Assembly: GCA_934130935.1 (NCBI GenBank)
Contig: CAKOYQ010000003.1
Span: 1-64,000 of the forward strand
Source of the DNA: an uncultured Clostridia bacterium
GTDB lineage: Bacteria > Bacillota > Clostridia > TANB77 > CAG-508
DNA length: 64,000 nt
Direction: 5' to 3'
Below the pieces are notes generated by a model. It saw only the letters and a list, made by a program, of their open reading frames with translations. It did no database searches and had not been told where the DNA came from. Shown here one piece after another: positions 34,786 through 44,742 of the stretch. Position numbers and translations under genes: made by a program. Within the stretch, counting starts at the first letter, position 1, and each line of letters opens with the position of its first letter.

Positions 34786-35463
34786 ATGGGGTTTATAGTA
34801 GCTGTTGATGGAACAGCAGGAAGTGGAAAAGGAACAATAACAAAAATAGTTGCCCAAAGACTTAATTTGGTAAGCATAGATACAGGAGCAATGTATAGAT
34901 GTGTTGCATTAGAATGTATAAATCAAAATATAGAATATACAGAAATAGAAAAAATTAAGAAAGTATTAGAACATATTAATATTGAATTAAAAAAGGAAAA
35001 TGATCAGCAATTAGTATTTTTAAATGGAAAAGATGTAACAAGAAATATTAGAACAACAGAGGTTGACAATCAAGTAGCTAAATTTGCTGCAATTAAAGAA
35101 GTTAGAGAAAAAATCACACCGATGCAAAGACAAATGGGAAAAAATAGTGATATCATAATGGAAGGTAGAGATATTGGAACAGTAGTATTTCCAAATGCTG
35201 ATGTTAAAGTGTTTTTAGATTGTTCTGTTGAAGAAAGAGCGATGAGGAGATATAAGCAAAACTTAGAAAAAGGTATAACATCAACTTATGAAGAGGTTTT
35301 AGCAGGAATAAAAGAACGACATAGGTTAGAAACAGAAAGAGAGATAGCACCTTTAACCAAAGCACCAGATGCTGTATATATAGATTCAACAGGAATGACA
35401 ATAGAACAAGAAGCAGAAGCAGTAATAAATGTAATAAAAGAAAAACAAAAAAGGATGAAATAA
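34786..35463 (+). CDS. cmk: Cytidylate kinase
   Basis: Phosphorylates CMP and dCMP. The 225-residue protein shows Walker A DGTAGSGKGTITK, SIDTGAMYRCVA, the CMP-binding EGRDIGTVVFPNADVKVFLD, and RHRLETEREIAPL. A GTG at 34771 overlaps the GAGAGGAG ribosome site, so ATG 34786 is chosen. The following HD gene starts two bases after its stop, suggesting translational coupling. Confidence 0.95.
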   Translation: MGFIVAVDGTAGSGKGTITKIVAQRLNLVSIDTGAMYRCVALECINQNIEYTEIEKIKKVLEHINIELKKENDQQLVFLNGKDVTRNIRTTEVDNQVAKFAAIKEVREKITPMQRQMGKNSDIIMEGRDIGTVVFPNADVKVFLDCSVEERAMRRYKQNLEKGITSTYEEVLAGIKERHRLETEREIAPLTKAPDAVYIDSTGMTIEQEAEAVINVIKEKQKRMK

Positions 35464-35465
35464 AA

Positions 35466-36020
35466 ATGAAAGAAGAATTTTTGAAAATATTAAGAACAAT
35501 AAAGAGAGATGGATTAGAGGATTTTATAAAATTTTTAGAGAATACAGATTTTTTTACTGCTCCAGCAAGTACAAGATTTCATGGTGATTATGCTGGTGGG
35601 CTTGTGGAACATAGCATGAAAGTGTATGAAATTTTAGTAGAAAAAGTAAAAAATTCATCTAAAAAAATAGAAGTATCAGAAGATACATTAAAAATAGTAG
35701 CATTATTACATGATGTATGTAAAGCTAATTTTTATAAAGTTGATTATAGAAATGCAAAAAATACATTAGGTGTATGGGAAAAGGTTCCATATTATACTGT
35801 AGATGATACTATTCCTTATGGACATGGAGAAAAATCAGTTATGATGATTACAGAATATATGAAGCTAACAAGTGAAGAAAAATATGCAATTCGTTGGCAT
35901 ATGGGATTTACCGAACCAAAAGAACAATATGGTACAATAGGAATTGCATATGCTAAATATCCATTAGCTTTGCTTATGTTTGAAGCAGACTTAGAAGCAA
36001 CATATTTTTTTGATATATAA
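35466..36020 (+). CDS. HD-domain hydrolase
   Basis: A 184-residue single-domain HD protein. Metal ligands are visible in LVEHSMKVYEI, ALLHDVCKANFY and GHGEKSVMMI. The arrangement resembles the HD hydrolases related to YhaM-type nucleases and to clostridial stand-alone phosphohydrolases. Substrate unknown. AAAAAGGATGAAAT precedes the start, which lies two bases after cmk; a strong terminator follows. Confidence 0.82.
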   Translation: MKEEFLKILRTIKRDGLEDFIKFLENTDFFTAPASTRFHGDYAGGLVEHSMKVYEILVEKVKNSSKKIEVSEDTLKIVALLHDVCKANFYKVDYRNAKNTLGVWEKVPYYTVDDTIPYGHGEKSVMMITEYMKLTSEEKYAIRWHMGFTEPKEQYGTIGIAYAKYPLALLMFEADLEATYFFDI

Positions 36021-36029
36021 ATTAAGAAC

Positions 36030-36057
36030 AAAAAACAGGGAAGACCTGTTTTTTATT
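36030..36057 (+). terminator. Terminator after the cmk-HD operon
   Basis: AAAAAACAGG pairs with CCTGTTTTTT, followed by ATTTT. Confidence 0.8.
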
Positions 36058-36100
36058 TTGCTCAATCTATTCAAAGTAAGAGTATTATATAAAAAAGGTA

Positions 36101-36129
36101 TTGTCAAAATGTTAAAATTAGTATATAAT
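36101..36129 (+). promoter_or_regulatory. Promoter of the SNF2 helicase gene
   Basis: TTGTCA and TATAAT separated by 17 bases. Confidence 0.65.
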
Positions 36130-36158
36130 TATAAACCAATAAACGACAAGGAGAAATT

Positions 36159-39100
36159 ATGTTAGTAAATGATGAGGTAATAAATGAATTATATTTTGAT
36201 GCTGGAAGTGATAGAGTACAAAAGGCTAGAACATACGTAAAAACGCGAAAAGTCGAAATATCCAAAATTAATTATAATGATAAAAATAATTTTGAAGTAA
36301 CAGGCAATGTAACTGGACAAGAGATATATAAAACTCATATAAGTGTAGAAGATGGAGAAATAATAGACGTGACATGTGAATGTCCTGACTATCAAAAGAG
36401 ATATGCAGCGTGTAAGCATGTAATAGCAACAATTATAGAATTTGATACAAATAGTCAGTATGAAAAAATGATAGGAGGCTCAAATGTAGTAAATATACCT
36501 ACTACCTTAAAATCAGATTCTAGGTACAGAAGTTTTAAGCAAATAGTAAATGAATTTTATGCAGAAGAGATGCAAGAAATAGAACAAACAAATATACAAG
36601 AAGAATTAAAAGAAAAAATAAAAATAGAACCAAAACTTATTTATGATAGATACACAAATAATTTAAGAATAGAATTTAAAATTGGAAACCAAAGGATGTA
36701 CAAATTAAAAAATTTAACTGAATTTTATGACAGAATGATGACAGGAGAAAAATATAGATATGGTAATAAATTAGAATTTATTCACAAAAAGGAGATGTTC
36801 CAGGAAGAAGACCAAGAATTGTTGGATTTTATATTAAGACATTCTGAGATTATAAGATTTATAAATTCGAATGCTAATTCAAATTATAGATATTATGGAC
36901 AAGTCATGAATGAAGGATATATATTATTAAATAATACTGGAATTGATCAAATATTTGATATATTAAAGGAAAAGCGAATAGCATTTCAAAAAGAGTATAA
37001 AGATGAACAGATTGATTTGAGAGATGAGAATCCAGACTTACATTTTATAATGAAGAAAAAAGGAAAAGAAGAATATGAAATTGTTTTAAATAAAAAAACA
37101 AATATTATGAGAGAAATTGAAATTTTAAATGGAAAATCTTATAAATATATATTATATGAAAATAGATTGTATAGATGTGATAAGAAGTACGAACAAACAA
37201 CTTTTAAGTTACTAAAAATGTTAAAAGACAATTTTATAACAGAATTAGTATTTGGAAAAGAACAATTACCAGAATTATTTTCAGTAGTGCTTTTAAAATT
37301 AAAAGATAGTATAAAGTTTAAGGGGATAGATGAGAGACAAATAGAAAAATATAAACCTAAAAAATTAGGAGTAAAATTATTTTTAGATTATGATGAAAAT
37401 GAACATATATTAGCAGAAGCAAAATTTTGTTATGGAGAAGAAGAATTTAATCCATTACAGCAAAAAATAGAAATAAAATATCCACGTGATGTTGTAGAAG
37501 AAAATAGAGCCCTAAATTTACTACGAAAAACTGGTTTTATGTACTACTCACAAAAAGAATGTTTCATATTACCTGACGAAGAAAAAATTTATAATTTTTT
37601 ATTAATTGATATTAATGAATACATGCAAAAATTTGAAGTTATGGCAACAGATAAATTTAAATCAAAAGAGATAAAGCAACCAAAAATAGGAAACTTAGGG
37701 GTAAAAGTAGAAAATAATTTATTAACAATAAATTTAGATAATTTAAATATAGACATCAAAGAATTGCAAGAGATTATGGAAGATTATGAACTTAAGAGAA
37801 GATATCATAAATTGAAAGACGGAAGTTTTGTAAATTTAGAAGAAAATTCAGATGTAGAATTTATTGATAAATTAATTACGGGAATGAATGTAAGTTACAA
37901 AGATTTGGAAACAGGTAATCTGAGATTACCTGTCAACAGAAGTTTATATTTAAATCAATTATTAAAAACTGTTCCAAATACTGAAATAAATAAAAATACA
38001 GAATATAGAAATTTAATAAATGGATTAGATAAAGAAAATTGTGAATATGATGTTGTAATACCATCAAATTTGAAAAATACATTAAGAAATTATCAAAAAA
38101 CAGGGTATAAATGGTTAAAAACTTTAGACAATTATGGATTTGGTGGTATTTTGGCAGATGACATGGGGCTTGGAAAAACCATTCAGATGTTATCAATTAT
38201 AGCTGGATATATAGAAACTTCTTGTGCAGAAAATGATGAGCAAGAGAAAAAAAGAGCATCTATAGTAATTTGTCCAAGTTCACTTACATTAAATTGGCAA
38301 AATGAGGCTCAAAAGTTCACAAATAGATTAAAGACACTTGTAATAAAAGGAAATGCTAAAGAACGTGCAGAAGAAATAGAAGAGATAGGAAAATATGATT
38401 TAGTAATAACATCATATGATTTATTAAAAAGAGATATAGAAATATACAAAGAAAAAAAATATCAATTTAGATTTGCAATTACAGATGAGGCACAGTATTT
38501 AAAAAATAGTAGTACCCAAAATGCTAAAGCAGTTAAAGAGATATTAGCAGATACGAGATATGCTTTAACAGGGACACCAATAGAAAATTCATTAGCAGAG
38601 TTATGGTCAATTTTTGACTATATAATGCCAGGATATCTATTTGGATACAAAAAATTTAAAACAGATTATGAAATACCAATAGTGAAAGACAATAATGAAA
38701 AGGCCATGAAAAAATTAAAAATGCTTATTGAGCCATTTATATTAAGAAGGACTAAAAAACAAGTTTTAACTGAATTGCCTGAAAAAACAATAACTATTTT
38801 AAATAATCAAATGAAAGAAGAACAAGAAAAAATTTATTTAAATTATTTGATGCAAGCAAAACGTGAAATTGCTGAGACCATAAATGTAAAAGGGTTTGAA
38901 AAGAGTCACATTCAAGTTTTAGCAGCTCTTACTAGACTCCGTCAAATTTGTTGCCATCCAGGATTATTTATTAAAGATTACGAAGAAAAGAGCAGTAAAT
39001 TAGAACAGTGTATAGAAATTGTAAAAGATGCGACAGAAGCGGGACATAAGATTTTGCTATTTTCTGGATATACTTCAATGTTCGAATTTATTGAAAAAGA

Positions 39101-39503
39101 ATTAGATAAAAATTATATTACCTATTTTAAACTAACAGGTTCGACTAAAGTTGACGAAAGAATTAGAATGGTAGATGAGTTTAATGAAAGGCAAGATGTT
39201 AAAGTTTTTCTAATTTCTCTTAAAGCGGGAGGCACAGGTCTTAATTTAACTGGTGCTGATATGGTTATTCATTATGACCCTTGGTGGAATGCATCAGCAG
39301 AGAATCAAGCTACTGATAGGGCTTATAGAATTGGACAAAAAAATAATGTTCAAGTATATAAATTGATTACTAAAAATTCTATTGAAGAAAAAATTTATGA
39401 TTTGCAACAAAAAAAATCACAGCTTATAGATAATGTGCTTGACACTAAAACATCATTTATTAGTAAACTTTCTAAAGAAGATATTATGAAATTATTCGAA
39501 TAA
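36159..39503 (+). CDS. SWIM zinc finger SNF2-family helicase
   Basis: A 1114-residue Swi2/Snf2 ATPase. A SWIM zinc finger (CECPDYQKRYAACKHVIAT) lies near residues 72-92. A long middle region (about 150-620) has the SNF2-associated bacterial domain. The ATPase core follows: ADDMGLGKTIQML, TDEAQYLKNSSTQNAKA, ALTGTPIENSLAEL, and in the second lobe KAGGTGLNLTGADMVIHYD and TDRAYRIGQ. Bacterial members move along duplex DNA and may remodel polymerase or repair complexes; the precise role is unknown. It is a single gene with its own promoter. Confidence 0.92.
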   Translation: MLVNDEVINELYFDAGSDRVQKARTYVKTRKVEISKINYNDKNNFEVTGNVTGQEIYKTHISVEDGEIIDVTCECPDYQKRYAACKHVIATIIEFDTNSQYEKMIGGSNVVNIPTTLKSDSRYRSFKQIVNEFYAEEMQEIEQTNIQEELKEKIKIEPKLIYDRYTNNLRIEFKIGNQRMYKLKNLTEFYDRMMTGEKYRYGNKLEFIHKKEMFQEEDQELLDFILRHSEIIRFINSNANSNYRYYGQVMNEGYILLNNTGIDQIFDILKEKRIAFQKEYKDEQIDLRDENPDLHFIMKKKGKEEYEIVLNKKTNIMREIEILNGKSYKYILYENRLYRCDKKYEQTTFKLLKMLKDNFITELVFGKEQLPELFSVVLLKLKDSIKFKGIDERQIEKYKPKKLGVKLFLDYDENEHILAEAKFCYGEEEFNPLQQKIEIKYPRDVVEENRALNLLRKTGFMYYSQKECFILPDEEKIYNFLLIDINEYMQKFEVMATDKFKSKEIKQPKIGNLGVKVENNLLTINLDNLNIDIKELQEIMEDYELKRRYHKLKDGSFVNLEENSDVEFIDKLITGMNVSYKDLETGNLRLPVNRSLYLNQLLKTVPNTEINKNTEYRNLINGLDKENCEYDVVIPSNLKNTLRNYQKTGYKWLKTLDNYGFGGILADDMGLGKTIQMLSIIAGYIETSCAENDEQEKKRASIVICPSSLTLNWQNEAQKFTNRLKTLVIKGNAKERAEEIEEIGKYDLVITSYDLLKRDIEIYKEKKYQFRFAITDEAQYLKNSSTQNAKAVKEILADTRYALTGTPIENSLAELWSIFDYIMPGYLFGYKKFKTDYEIPIVKDNNEKAMKKLKMLIEPFILRRTKKQVLTELPEKTITILNNQMKEEQEKIYLNYLMQAKREIAETINVKGFEKSHIQVLAALTRLRQICCHPGLFIKDYEEKSSKLEQCIEIVKDATEAGHKILLFSGYTSMFEFIEKELDKNYITYFKLTGSTKVDERIRMVDEFNERQDVKVFLISLKAGGTGLNLTGADMVIHYDPWWNASAENQATDRAYRIGQKNNVQVYKLITKNSIEEKIYDLQQKKSQLIDNVLDTKTSFISKLSKEDIMKLFE

Positions 39504-39542
39504 ACTAAAATAGTTTCATTTAAATGTTATAAAGAAGTAAAT

Positions 39543-39594
39543 AGAGTTGAAGAATGTTTTGGATTTTGACTGTGTAAAGATTCAACTCTTTTTA
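39543..39594 (+). terminator. Terminator after the SNF2 helicase gene
   Basis: AGAGTTGAA (39543-39551) pairs with TTCAACTCT (39581-39589), followed by TTTTT. The loop is long (29 bases). Confidence 0.65.
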
Positions 39595-39620
39595 AACCGA
39601 ATTTATGCCTAAGGAAAGGG

Positions 39621-41000
39621 ATGAAATTAATTATGAAAGATTACATAGTAGTAATTGGAGGAGGCCTTGCAGGCTGTGAAGCTGCATACCAAATTGCAAA
39701 AAAAGGAATAAAAGTGAAATTATATGAAATGAAACCTGTTAAATTTACTGAGGCACATAGTAATAAAGATTTAGCAGAAGTAGTATGCAGTAATTCTTTT
39801 AAATCAAATTTGCATACAAATGCATGTGGTTTGTTAAAAGAAGAACTTAGATATTTAGACTCCCTGTTAATAAGAATAGCAGATGAAACTAAGGTACCTG
39901 CTGGACAAGCATTAGCAGTAGATAGAGAATTATTTGCAAAAAGAGTTACAGAGGAAATTAAAAAAAATTCGTTAATTGAAGTAATTAACGAAGAAGTAAC
40001 AAATATAGAAAAAATGTATGAAGATGGAATTGTGATTGTAGCAACAGGACCATTAACATCAAAGGGGATGGCGGAAGAAATATCACAAATAACAGGACAA
40101 GATAAATTATATTTTTATGATGCAGCTGCTCCTATTATAACAAAAGATAGTATAGATTTTAACATTGCTTTTTTTGGAAATAGATATGAACAAGAAAAAC
40201 AAAAAGATGAAACAATAGAACAATGGCAAAATAGGATTAATAGTCAAACTGCGAGTTATATAAATCTTCCTATGAATAAACAAGAATATGAAAGTTTTTA
40301 TAATGAGTTAATAAATGCAGAGGTAGCCACACTACATGAGTTTGAAAAAAGAGAAATATTTGAAGGATGTATGCCTGTTGAAGTAATGGCTAAAAGAGGT
40401 ATTGACACATTGAGATATGGACCATTAAAACCGGTTGGTTTTGATGATCCAAGAACAGGGAAGAGACCATATGCTATTGTACAGTTAAGACAAGATGATA
40501 AAGACGGAATAATATATAACATTGTAGGATTTCAAACTAATTTAAGATATGGTGAACAAAAAAGAGTATTTAGTATGATACCAGGATTACAAAATGCCGA
40601 GTTTGTAAAATATGGAGTAATGCATAGAAATACATATATTAATTCAACGCAATTATTAGATAATACATATAATTTAAAAAGTAATACAAATATATTTTTT
40701 GCAGGACAAATAACAGGAGTGGAAGGATATGTAGAATCTATTTCATCAGGAATGGTTGCAGCTTTAAATGCTTGCATGAAATATAGTGGTAAGCAGAAAG
40801 TAATATTTCCCGATACAACAATAATAGGAGCGCTAGCAAAATATATATCAACTGAAAATGATAAATTTCAACCAATGAATGCAAATTTTGGAATAGTGCC
40901 AGTATTAGATAAAAAAATAAAAGATAAAAAATTAAGATATGGGAAACTTGCAGATAGAAGTTTAAAAGAACTAGAAGAAAAAACCACACATGAATTTTGA
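39621..41000 (+). CDS. trmFO: Folate-dependent tRNA (uracil-54-C5)-methyltransferase TrmFO
   Basis: TrmFO makes ribothymidine at tRNA position 54 using methylene-tetrahydrofolate and FADH2. The 459-residue flavoprotein shows IGGGLAGCEAAYQIAKKG, EVVCSNSFKSNLH, NACGLLKEELRYLDSL, and later FFAGQITGVEGYVESISSGM. It differs from GidA/MnmG, which is longer. A second ATG at 39633 is also usable; AAGGA suits the first and AAAGGG the second. The hairpin terminator overlaps the last codons. Confidence 0.95.
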   Translation: MKLIMKDYIVVIGGGLAGCEAAYQIAKKGIKVKLYEMKPVKFTEAHSNKDLAEVVCSNSFKSNLHTNACGLLKEELRYLDSLLIRIADETKVPAGQALAVDRELFAKRVTEEIKKNSLIEVINEEVTNIEKMYEDGIVIVATGPLTSKGMAEEISQITGQDKLYFYDAAAPIITKDSIDFNIAFFGNRYEQEKQKDETIEQWQNRINSQTASYINLPMNKQEYESFYNELINAEVATLHEFEKREIFEGCMPVEVMAKRGIDTLRYGPLKPVGFDDPRTGKRPYAIVQLRQDDKDGIIYNIVGFQTNLRYGEQKRVFSMIPGLQNAEFVKYGVMHRNTYINSTQLLDNTYNLKSNTNIFFAGQITGVEGYVESISSGMVAALNACMKYSGKQKVIFPDTTIIGALAKYISTENDKFQPMNANFGIVPVLDKKIKDKKLRYGKLADRSLKELEEKTTHEF

Positions 41001-41016
41001 ATTTATGTGTGGTTTT
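40980..41016 (+). terminator. Terminator overlapping the end of trmFO
   Basis: AAAACCACACAT (40980-40991) pairs with ATGTGTGGTTTT (41005-41016); the trmFO stop codon lies in the loop. Confidence 0.8.
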
Positions 41017-41061
41017 CTATATAGTAACTTTCCTGCTTTTTAACAAAAACATAAGTAGTTT

Positions 41062-41466
41062 TTATTGATTGTTTGTTGTTTCTGTTGAGTTTGTATTTGT
41101 AGTTGTATTCGTATTTGAGGCTGTATCTGAATCAGTTTCTTCTTCGGTATAAGTTTCAGAATCATCTTCAGCGTCAATATCAGTAGTTTCCTCAGAAGTA
41201 TAATTAGATTCTAGATTATCAACATAGGAACTTTCGTCATTACTAAATTCATCTATTTTTTTATTTAGTTTTACATAAGCTAACACAATAGCTCCAATAG
41301 TAATAACCAATAAGATTACTATTGTGATAATGAAAGCTGTAGAACTAATATATGATTTGTTATTGATAGATGTATTTGAACCAGTTGAATCTTGGAATTG
41401 TCCTGAAGGTCCCCTTCTATCTCCAACTCTTCTGTCTGAGGGACCCACTCTTCTATCATCTCCCAT
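41062..41466 (-). CDS. Single-pass membrane protein with Arg-rich head and acidic Ser/Thr tail
   Basis: A 134-residue protein I do not recognise. The N-terminus has repeated DRRVG units (MGDDRRVGPSDRRVGDRRG). One membrane segment covers about residues 42-66. The rest is an acidic, Ser/Thr/Asn-rich low-complexity tail (EEETDSDTASNTNTTTNTNS), probably outside the cell. GAAAGGAG precedes the ATG at 41466, so the slightly longer frame is rejected. It is a monocistronic gene between trmFO and a divergent coiled-coil gene. Confidence 0.65.
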   Translation of the reverse strand: MGDDRRVGPSDRRVGDRRGPSGQFQDSTGSNTSINNKSYISSTAFIITIVILLVITIGAIVLAYVKLNKKIDEFSNDESSYVDNLESNYTSEETTDIDAEDDSETYTEEETDSDTASNTNTTTNTNSTETTNNQ

Positions 41467-41798
41467 ATATAACACTCCTTTCTTTTATATTTTTTCATAA
41501 TGTGTGTTATGAAAGGTTTACTATTTTTTATTTGCATTAAAGTATTTGAATATCTAAATACAAAAATTTATTATATTTTAGCATATTTTCAAGAATTTTG
41601 CGTTACAATTCCATTACTTTTTTATTACATTTTGTTTACAATATGGAAATTTTTCTATATATCTAGTCAAAAAAAGAAAAAATTTTACAAAAAATGCTTG
41701 TAGAAAAAAAGCTATTATGTTAGAATATGAAATATAAAGCAATATATAACAAAAGAAAGGAGTTTATTAAGTAGTCATATACTTGATAATGTTAGAGA
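41467..41798. other. Intergenic region without a gene (332 bases)
   Basis: Very AT-rich. It holds the ribosome site of the minus-strand gene at its left end and a promoter for the plus-strand gene (41698-41726). A 67-codon open frame at 41500-41703 has no ribosome site and a low-complexity Phe/Ile/Tyr/Lys content, so I take it as chance. AAAGGAG at 41756-41762 has no start codon at a normal distance. Confidence 0.6.
41698..41726 (+). promoter_or_regulatory. Promoter of the 41799 coiled-coil gene
   Basis: TTGTAG and TAGAAT separated by 17 bases. Confidence 0.45.
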
Positions 41799-43424
41799 AT
41801 GAGTGGATTAGAAGGAATACAAAAAATAATAGAAAATTTTGTTTACGAATCAAATCAGACAAAAGGACAGATTGCAGAAATAGAAAAAGAGAGAACAGAC
41901 CTAGCACAAGAAAGAAATGAAAAAAAGAATATTAGTAAGAATAATTATGAAAACGAAATTGGTATGCTTGGAAAACAAATTTCTGAACTAGGTATTAAAA
42001 GTCAAGAATTACAAAATAAACTCGATTCTAAATTTAATGAAACAAAAAAAATAGTAAATTTAACAATAGATAATTTAATAACTGAAGGAATAAGAAGAGT
42101 TCGTAAGATAGATGAAGAACAACATGAACTAGAAGAAAAAATTTCACTTCAAAAAGAAAGAAATGCAAAATATGAAACACAAAAGCAAGAATTTTTTGAA
42201 AGATTTGGAAGAATGCCACAACTTTCTGAAAATGCTCAAAGAGAAGACAAGATTCAAGATAAGCAGTGTTTATCATACAAAACAAAAATTGAAAGATTAG
42301 AGCAATCAATTAGCGATATGGAAACAGAACTTACTAAATTAGCAAAAATAAAAAGAGACTTCAAAAATAGGTGTTGGACCAATGTTATTAATTTTGATAA
42401 AAAAGAAGTAACAGAAGATTTAGAGCAAATTACAACAAACATTGAAGAAGAGGCTATTGTATTACCATTAATGGAAGAAATTCAAGTTGAAGAAATTGAG
42501 CCAATCGAATATGTTGAGGTAGAAGAATTTCAACCAATTCAAGAAATAAAAATAGAAGAATTAAATATAGAACCATTTGATGCAAGTGTAGAATTTTCAG
42601 AAACAATAGAAAATAATAATTTAGATAAAAATATAGAAATGATTAAAGAAGAAAAAGAAGCAAATAATATCCAAGTTAATAAAATAGAAGAATCTAAGAA
42701 TTTACAACAAGTAGATGAAATTCAAGAACTTGCAAGAGCAATAGTGGAAGAAATCATTGCTGAACAGACAAAAGATATAAATAAAAGTGAGATTGAAGAA
42801 AAAAATGATGAACAAGAAATAATAACTTTTGAAGAAAAACAGGAAGAAGTTAAAGTTCAAAAAGTTGAAGAAAAAGTCACTCTATTAAACATAATAGCAA
42901 AGATTGAAGACGGAGAGGTAATGTATAAGGCTCAAGCAAGCAACGAGGAAGAACTTAAAATATATCCAACATTAGAGGTTAGAAATGTTTTACTAAATGA
43001 TAAAGAGTGTAGAGAAGAAATAAAAGAAATTTTAATAAACTATGTGGTTGAAGAATATAAAGCGTGGGATAACAAAGTAATAAAGAAAATAGATCCAACT
43101 GTATGTTATTTATTAGAAAGATTTGCACAAAAATACAATTATGATGCAAGAACTCTAATATATAATTATGCAATGTCATTTTCTAAAAAAGATGAGAATG
43201 AAACATATGATATAACACCTATTACATATAATTTTTCTTATTTAATGGGTACTAATTTAAGCAAAAAAGAAAAGGCGATTATATCAAAAATATGTAAAAA
43301 TGCACTTAAAAATGAAAAAATAGATATAGTAGGTGGAGTTACAGGATTTAGTAGAATTAAATATATATTTAAAAGGCTATTTAATGCTAATAGTGTTGGT
43401 GCATTACCAGAAGGAAAATATTAA
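41799..43424 (+). CDS. Hypothetical coiled-coil protein (541 aa)
   Basis: A cytosolic, highly charged protein of no family known to me. Residues 1-200 are predicted coiled coil (QIAEIEKERTDLAQERNEK, MLGKQISELGIKSQELQNK). Residues 215-345 are glutamate-rich and disordered, with EEI/VEE repeats. The last 170 residues look globular (LLNIIAKIEDGEVMYKAQ, VVEEYKAWDNKVIKKIDPT, LLERFAQKYNYDARTLIYN). No membrane segment is seen. The start is poorly defined: a strong AAAGGAG lies 36 bases upstream of the ATG, and a stop codon (TAG) in frame lies just before it. Confidence 0.6.
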   Translation: MSGLEGIQKIIENFVYESNQTKGQIAEIEKERTDLAQERNEKKNISKNNYENEIGMLGKQISELGIKSQELQNKLDSKFNETKKIVNLTIDNLITEGIRRVRKIDEEQHELEEKISLQKERNAKYETQKQEFFERFGRMPQLSENAQREDKIQDKQCLSYKTKIERLEQSISDMETELTKLAKIKRDFKNRCWTNVINFDKKEVTEDLEQITTNIEEEAIVLPLMEEIQVEEIEPIEYVEVEEFQPIQEIKIEELNIEPFDASVEFSETIENNNLDKNIEMIKEEKEANNIQVNKIEESKNLQQVDEIQELARAIVEEIIAEQTKDINKSEIEEKNDEQEIITFEEKQEEVKVQKVEEKVTLLNIIAKIEDGEVMYKAQASNEEELKIYPTLEVRNVLLNDKECREEIKEILINYVVEEYKAWDNKVIKKIDPTVCYLLERFAQKYNYDARTLIYNYAMSFSKKDENETYDITPITYNFSYLMGTNLSKKEKAIISKICKNALKNEKIDIVGGVTGFSRIKYIFKRLFNANSVGALPEGKY

Positions 43425-43444
43425 TAAAAATATAATAAAAAATA

Positions 43445-43473
43445 TTGACATAATAAATGAAAGATGATAAAAT
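43445..43473 (+). promoter_or_regulatory. Promoter of the rpsL-rpsG-fusA string
   Basis: TTGACA and TAAAAT separated by 17 bases, giving a leader of about 110 bases before rpsL. Confidence 0.7.
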
Positions 43474-43477
43474 ATAA

Positions 43478-43552
43478 ACCGCGATGAAATTGGTTAGAAA
43501 ATAACAGTTCAGAGCGGTTTTAATTTGTTAAAAATTGCAGTAGTTGCAATTT
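43478..43552 (+). promoter_or_regulatory. Structured rpsL leader, possible attenuator
   Basis: AACCGC and GCGGTT (followed by TTTAATTT) form a terminator-like hairpin with a long loop, and AATTGCA/TTGCAATT forms a second hairpin at about 43532-43552. Such leaders in front of ribosomal operons can bind a ribosomal protein or control early termination. No known family is recognised. Confidence 0.4.
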
Positions 43553-43593
43553 GACTCAAAAAATTTAAAAGTAAGAAGAGAGGTGAAATTTAA

Positions 43594-44007
43594 GTGCCAA
43601 CAATTAATCAATTAGTAAGAAAAGGAAGACAAACTTCAAAGGCAAAATCTACAGCTCCAGCTTTACAACATGGATGGAACTCAAAAACTAAAACTTTAAC
43701 AAATAATAGAGCACCACAAAAAAGAGGAGTATGTACTGTAGTAAAAACTGTAACACCTAAAAAGCCAAACTCAGCTTTAAGAAAAGTTGCCAGAGTTAGA
43801 CTTTCAAACGGTTATGAAGTAACATCTTATATTCCAGGTATAGGACATAATTTGCAAGAACATAGTGTAGTTCTAATTAGAGGAGGAAGAGTAAAAGACC
43901 TTCCAGGTGTTAGATACCATATTATTAGAGGAACACTAGATACAGCTGGAGTAAAAGATAGAATGCAAGCTCGTTCTAAATATGGAGCTAAAAGACCTAA
44001 AAAATAA
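43594..44007 (+). CDS. rpsL: 30S ribosomal protein S12
   Basis: S12 sits at the decoding centre and affects fidelity. The 137-residue protein carries the conserved [17 protein letters not shown] and the [11 protein letters not shown] loop. Residues that when changed give streptomycin resistance (the lysines in TPKKPNS and in the RVKDLPG loop) are wild type. GTG is the start behind AGAGAGG. It is the first gene of a str-type cluster with unusually long spacers. Confidence 0.97.
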   Translation: MPTINQLVRKGRQTSKAKSTAPALQHGWNSKTKTLTNNRAPQKRGVCTVVKTVTPKKPNSALRKVARVRLSNGYEVTSYIPGIGHNLQEHSVVLIRGGRVKDLPGVRYHIIRGTLDTAGVKDRMQARSKYGAKRPKK

Positions 44008-44008
44008 A

Positions 44009-44117
44009 CTAAATCAGGCATCTTGCACATTTTCGACATCTATTGCAAACTTCGGCATACAAACGTATAGCCTCATCTTGCAATAAATATCAAAAATGCA
44101 CAATATACCTAATTTAT
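44009..44117. repeat. Long imperfect hairpin between rpsL and rpsG
   Basis: Bases 44009-44048 and 44078-44117 pair over about 40 positions with roughly eight mismatches (ends CTAAAT/ATTTAT, inner ends TATTGCAA/TTGCAATA). A small hairpin (GGCATAC and GTATAGCC around AAAC) forms the tip. It begins two bases after the rpsL stop. No T run follows. The arrangement is matched by the hairpin after rpsG. Confidence 0.65.
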
Positions 44118-44271
44118 TTAATTTTTAATTATTTAGATTAGTGCACACAATTTGCTAAATTAAGGTACTTAAATTTAGAATAGATTATGTAGCACTATAC
44201 GGGAAAGAATAAACTTTCCAGAGTAACTTAGATATCTTATAGATATCAAAAAAGAAAAGGAGTGAAGAATA

Positions 44272-44742
44272 GTGCCAAGAAGAGGATATATAGCAAAAAG
44301 AGATGTATTACCAGATCCAATATATAATAGCAAAGTTGTTACAAAATTAATAAATAACATAATGTTAGATGGTAAGAAATCAGTTGCTCAAAATATAGTA
44401 TATGATGCTTTCGATATAATAAAGGAAAAAGAAGGAAAAAATCCTTTAGAAGTTTTTGAAGCAGCATTAGAAAATATTATGCCAGTTCTTGAAGTTAAAG
44501 CGAGAAGAGTGGGTGGAGCTACATATCAAGTTCCATTAGAAATTAGACCTGAGAGAAGACAAACTTTAGGATTAAGATGGCTAGTAACTTATGCTAGAAA
44601 TAGACATGAAAAAACTATGGCTGAAAAATTAGCAGCTGAAATTATAGATGCTGTTAATGGAAACGGCGGAGCGTTTAAGAAAAAAGAAGACACACATAGA
44701 ATGGCTGAGGCTAATAAGGCTTTTGCTCATTACAAATGGTAG
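44272..44742 (+). CDS. rpsG: 30S ribosomal protein S7
   Basis: S7 nucleates the head of the small subunit. The 156-residue protein begins [20 protein letters not shown] and contains [16 protein letters not shown] and [17 protein letters not shown] is the start, behind AAGGAGTG. The 264-base gap from rpsL is filled mainly by a large hairpin. Confidence 0.97.
   Translation: MPRRGYIAKRDVLPDPIYNSKVVTKLINNIMLDGKKSVAQNIVYDAFDIIKEKEGKNPLEVFEAALENIMPVLEVKARRVGGATYQVPLEIRPERRQTLGLRWLVTYARNRHEKTMAEKLAAEIIDAVNGNGGAFKKKEDTHRMAEANKAFAHYKW

Noticed and set aside
41500..41703. A 67-residue hydrophobic frame
   Set aside because: No ribosome site, low-complexity composition, and AT-rich spacer DNA easily yields such frames.
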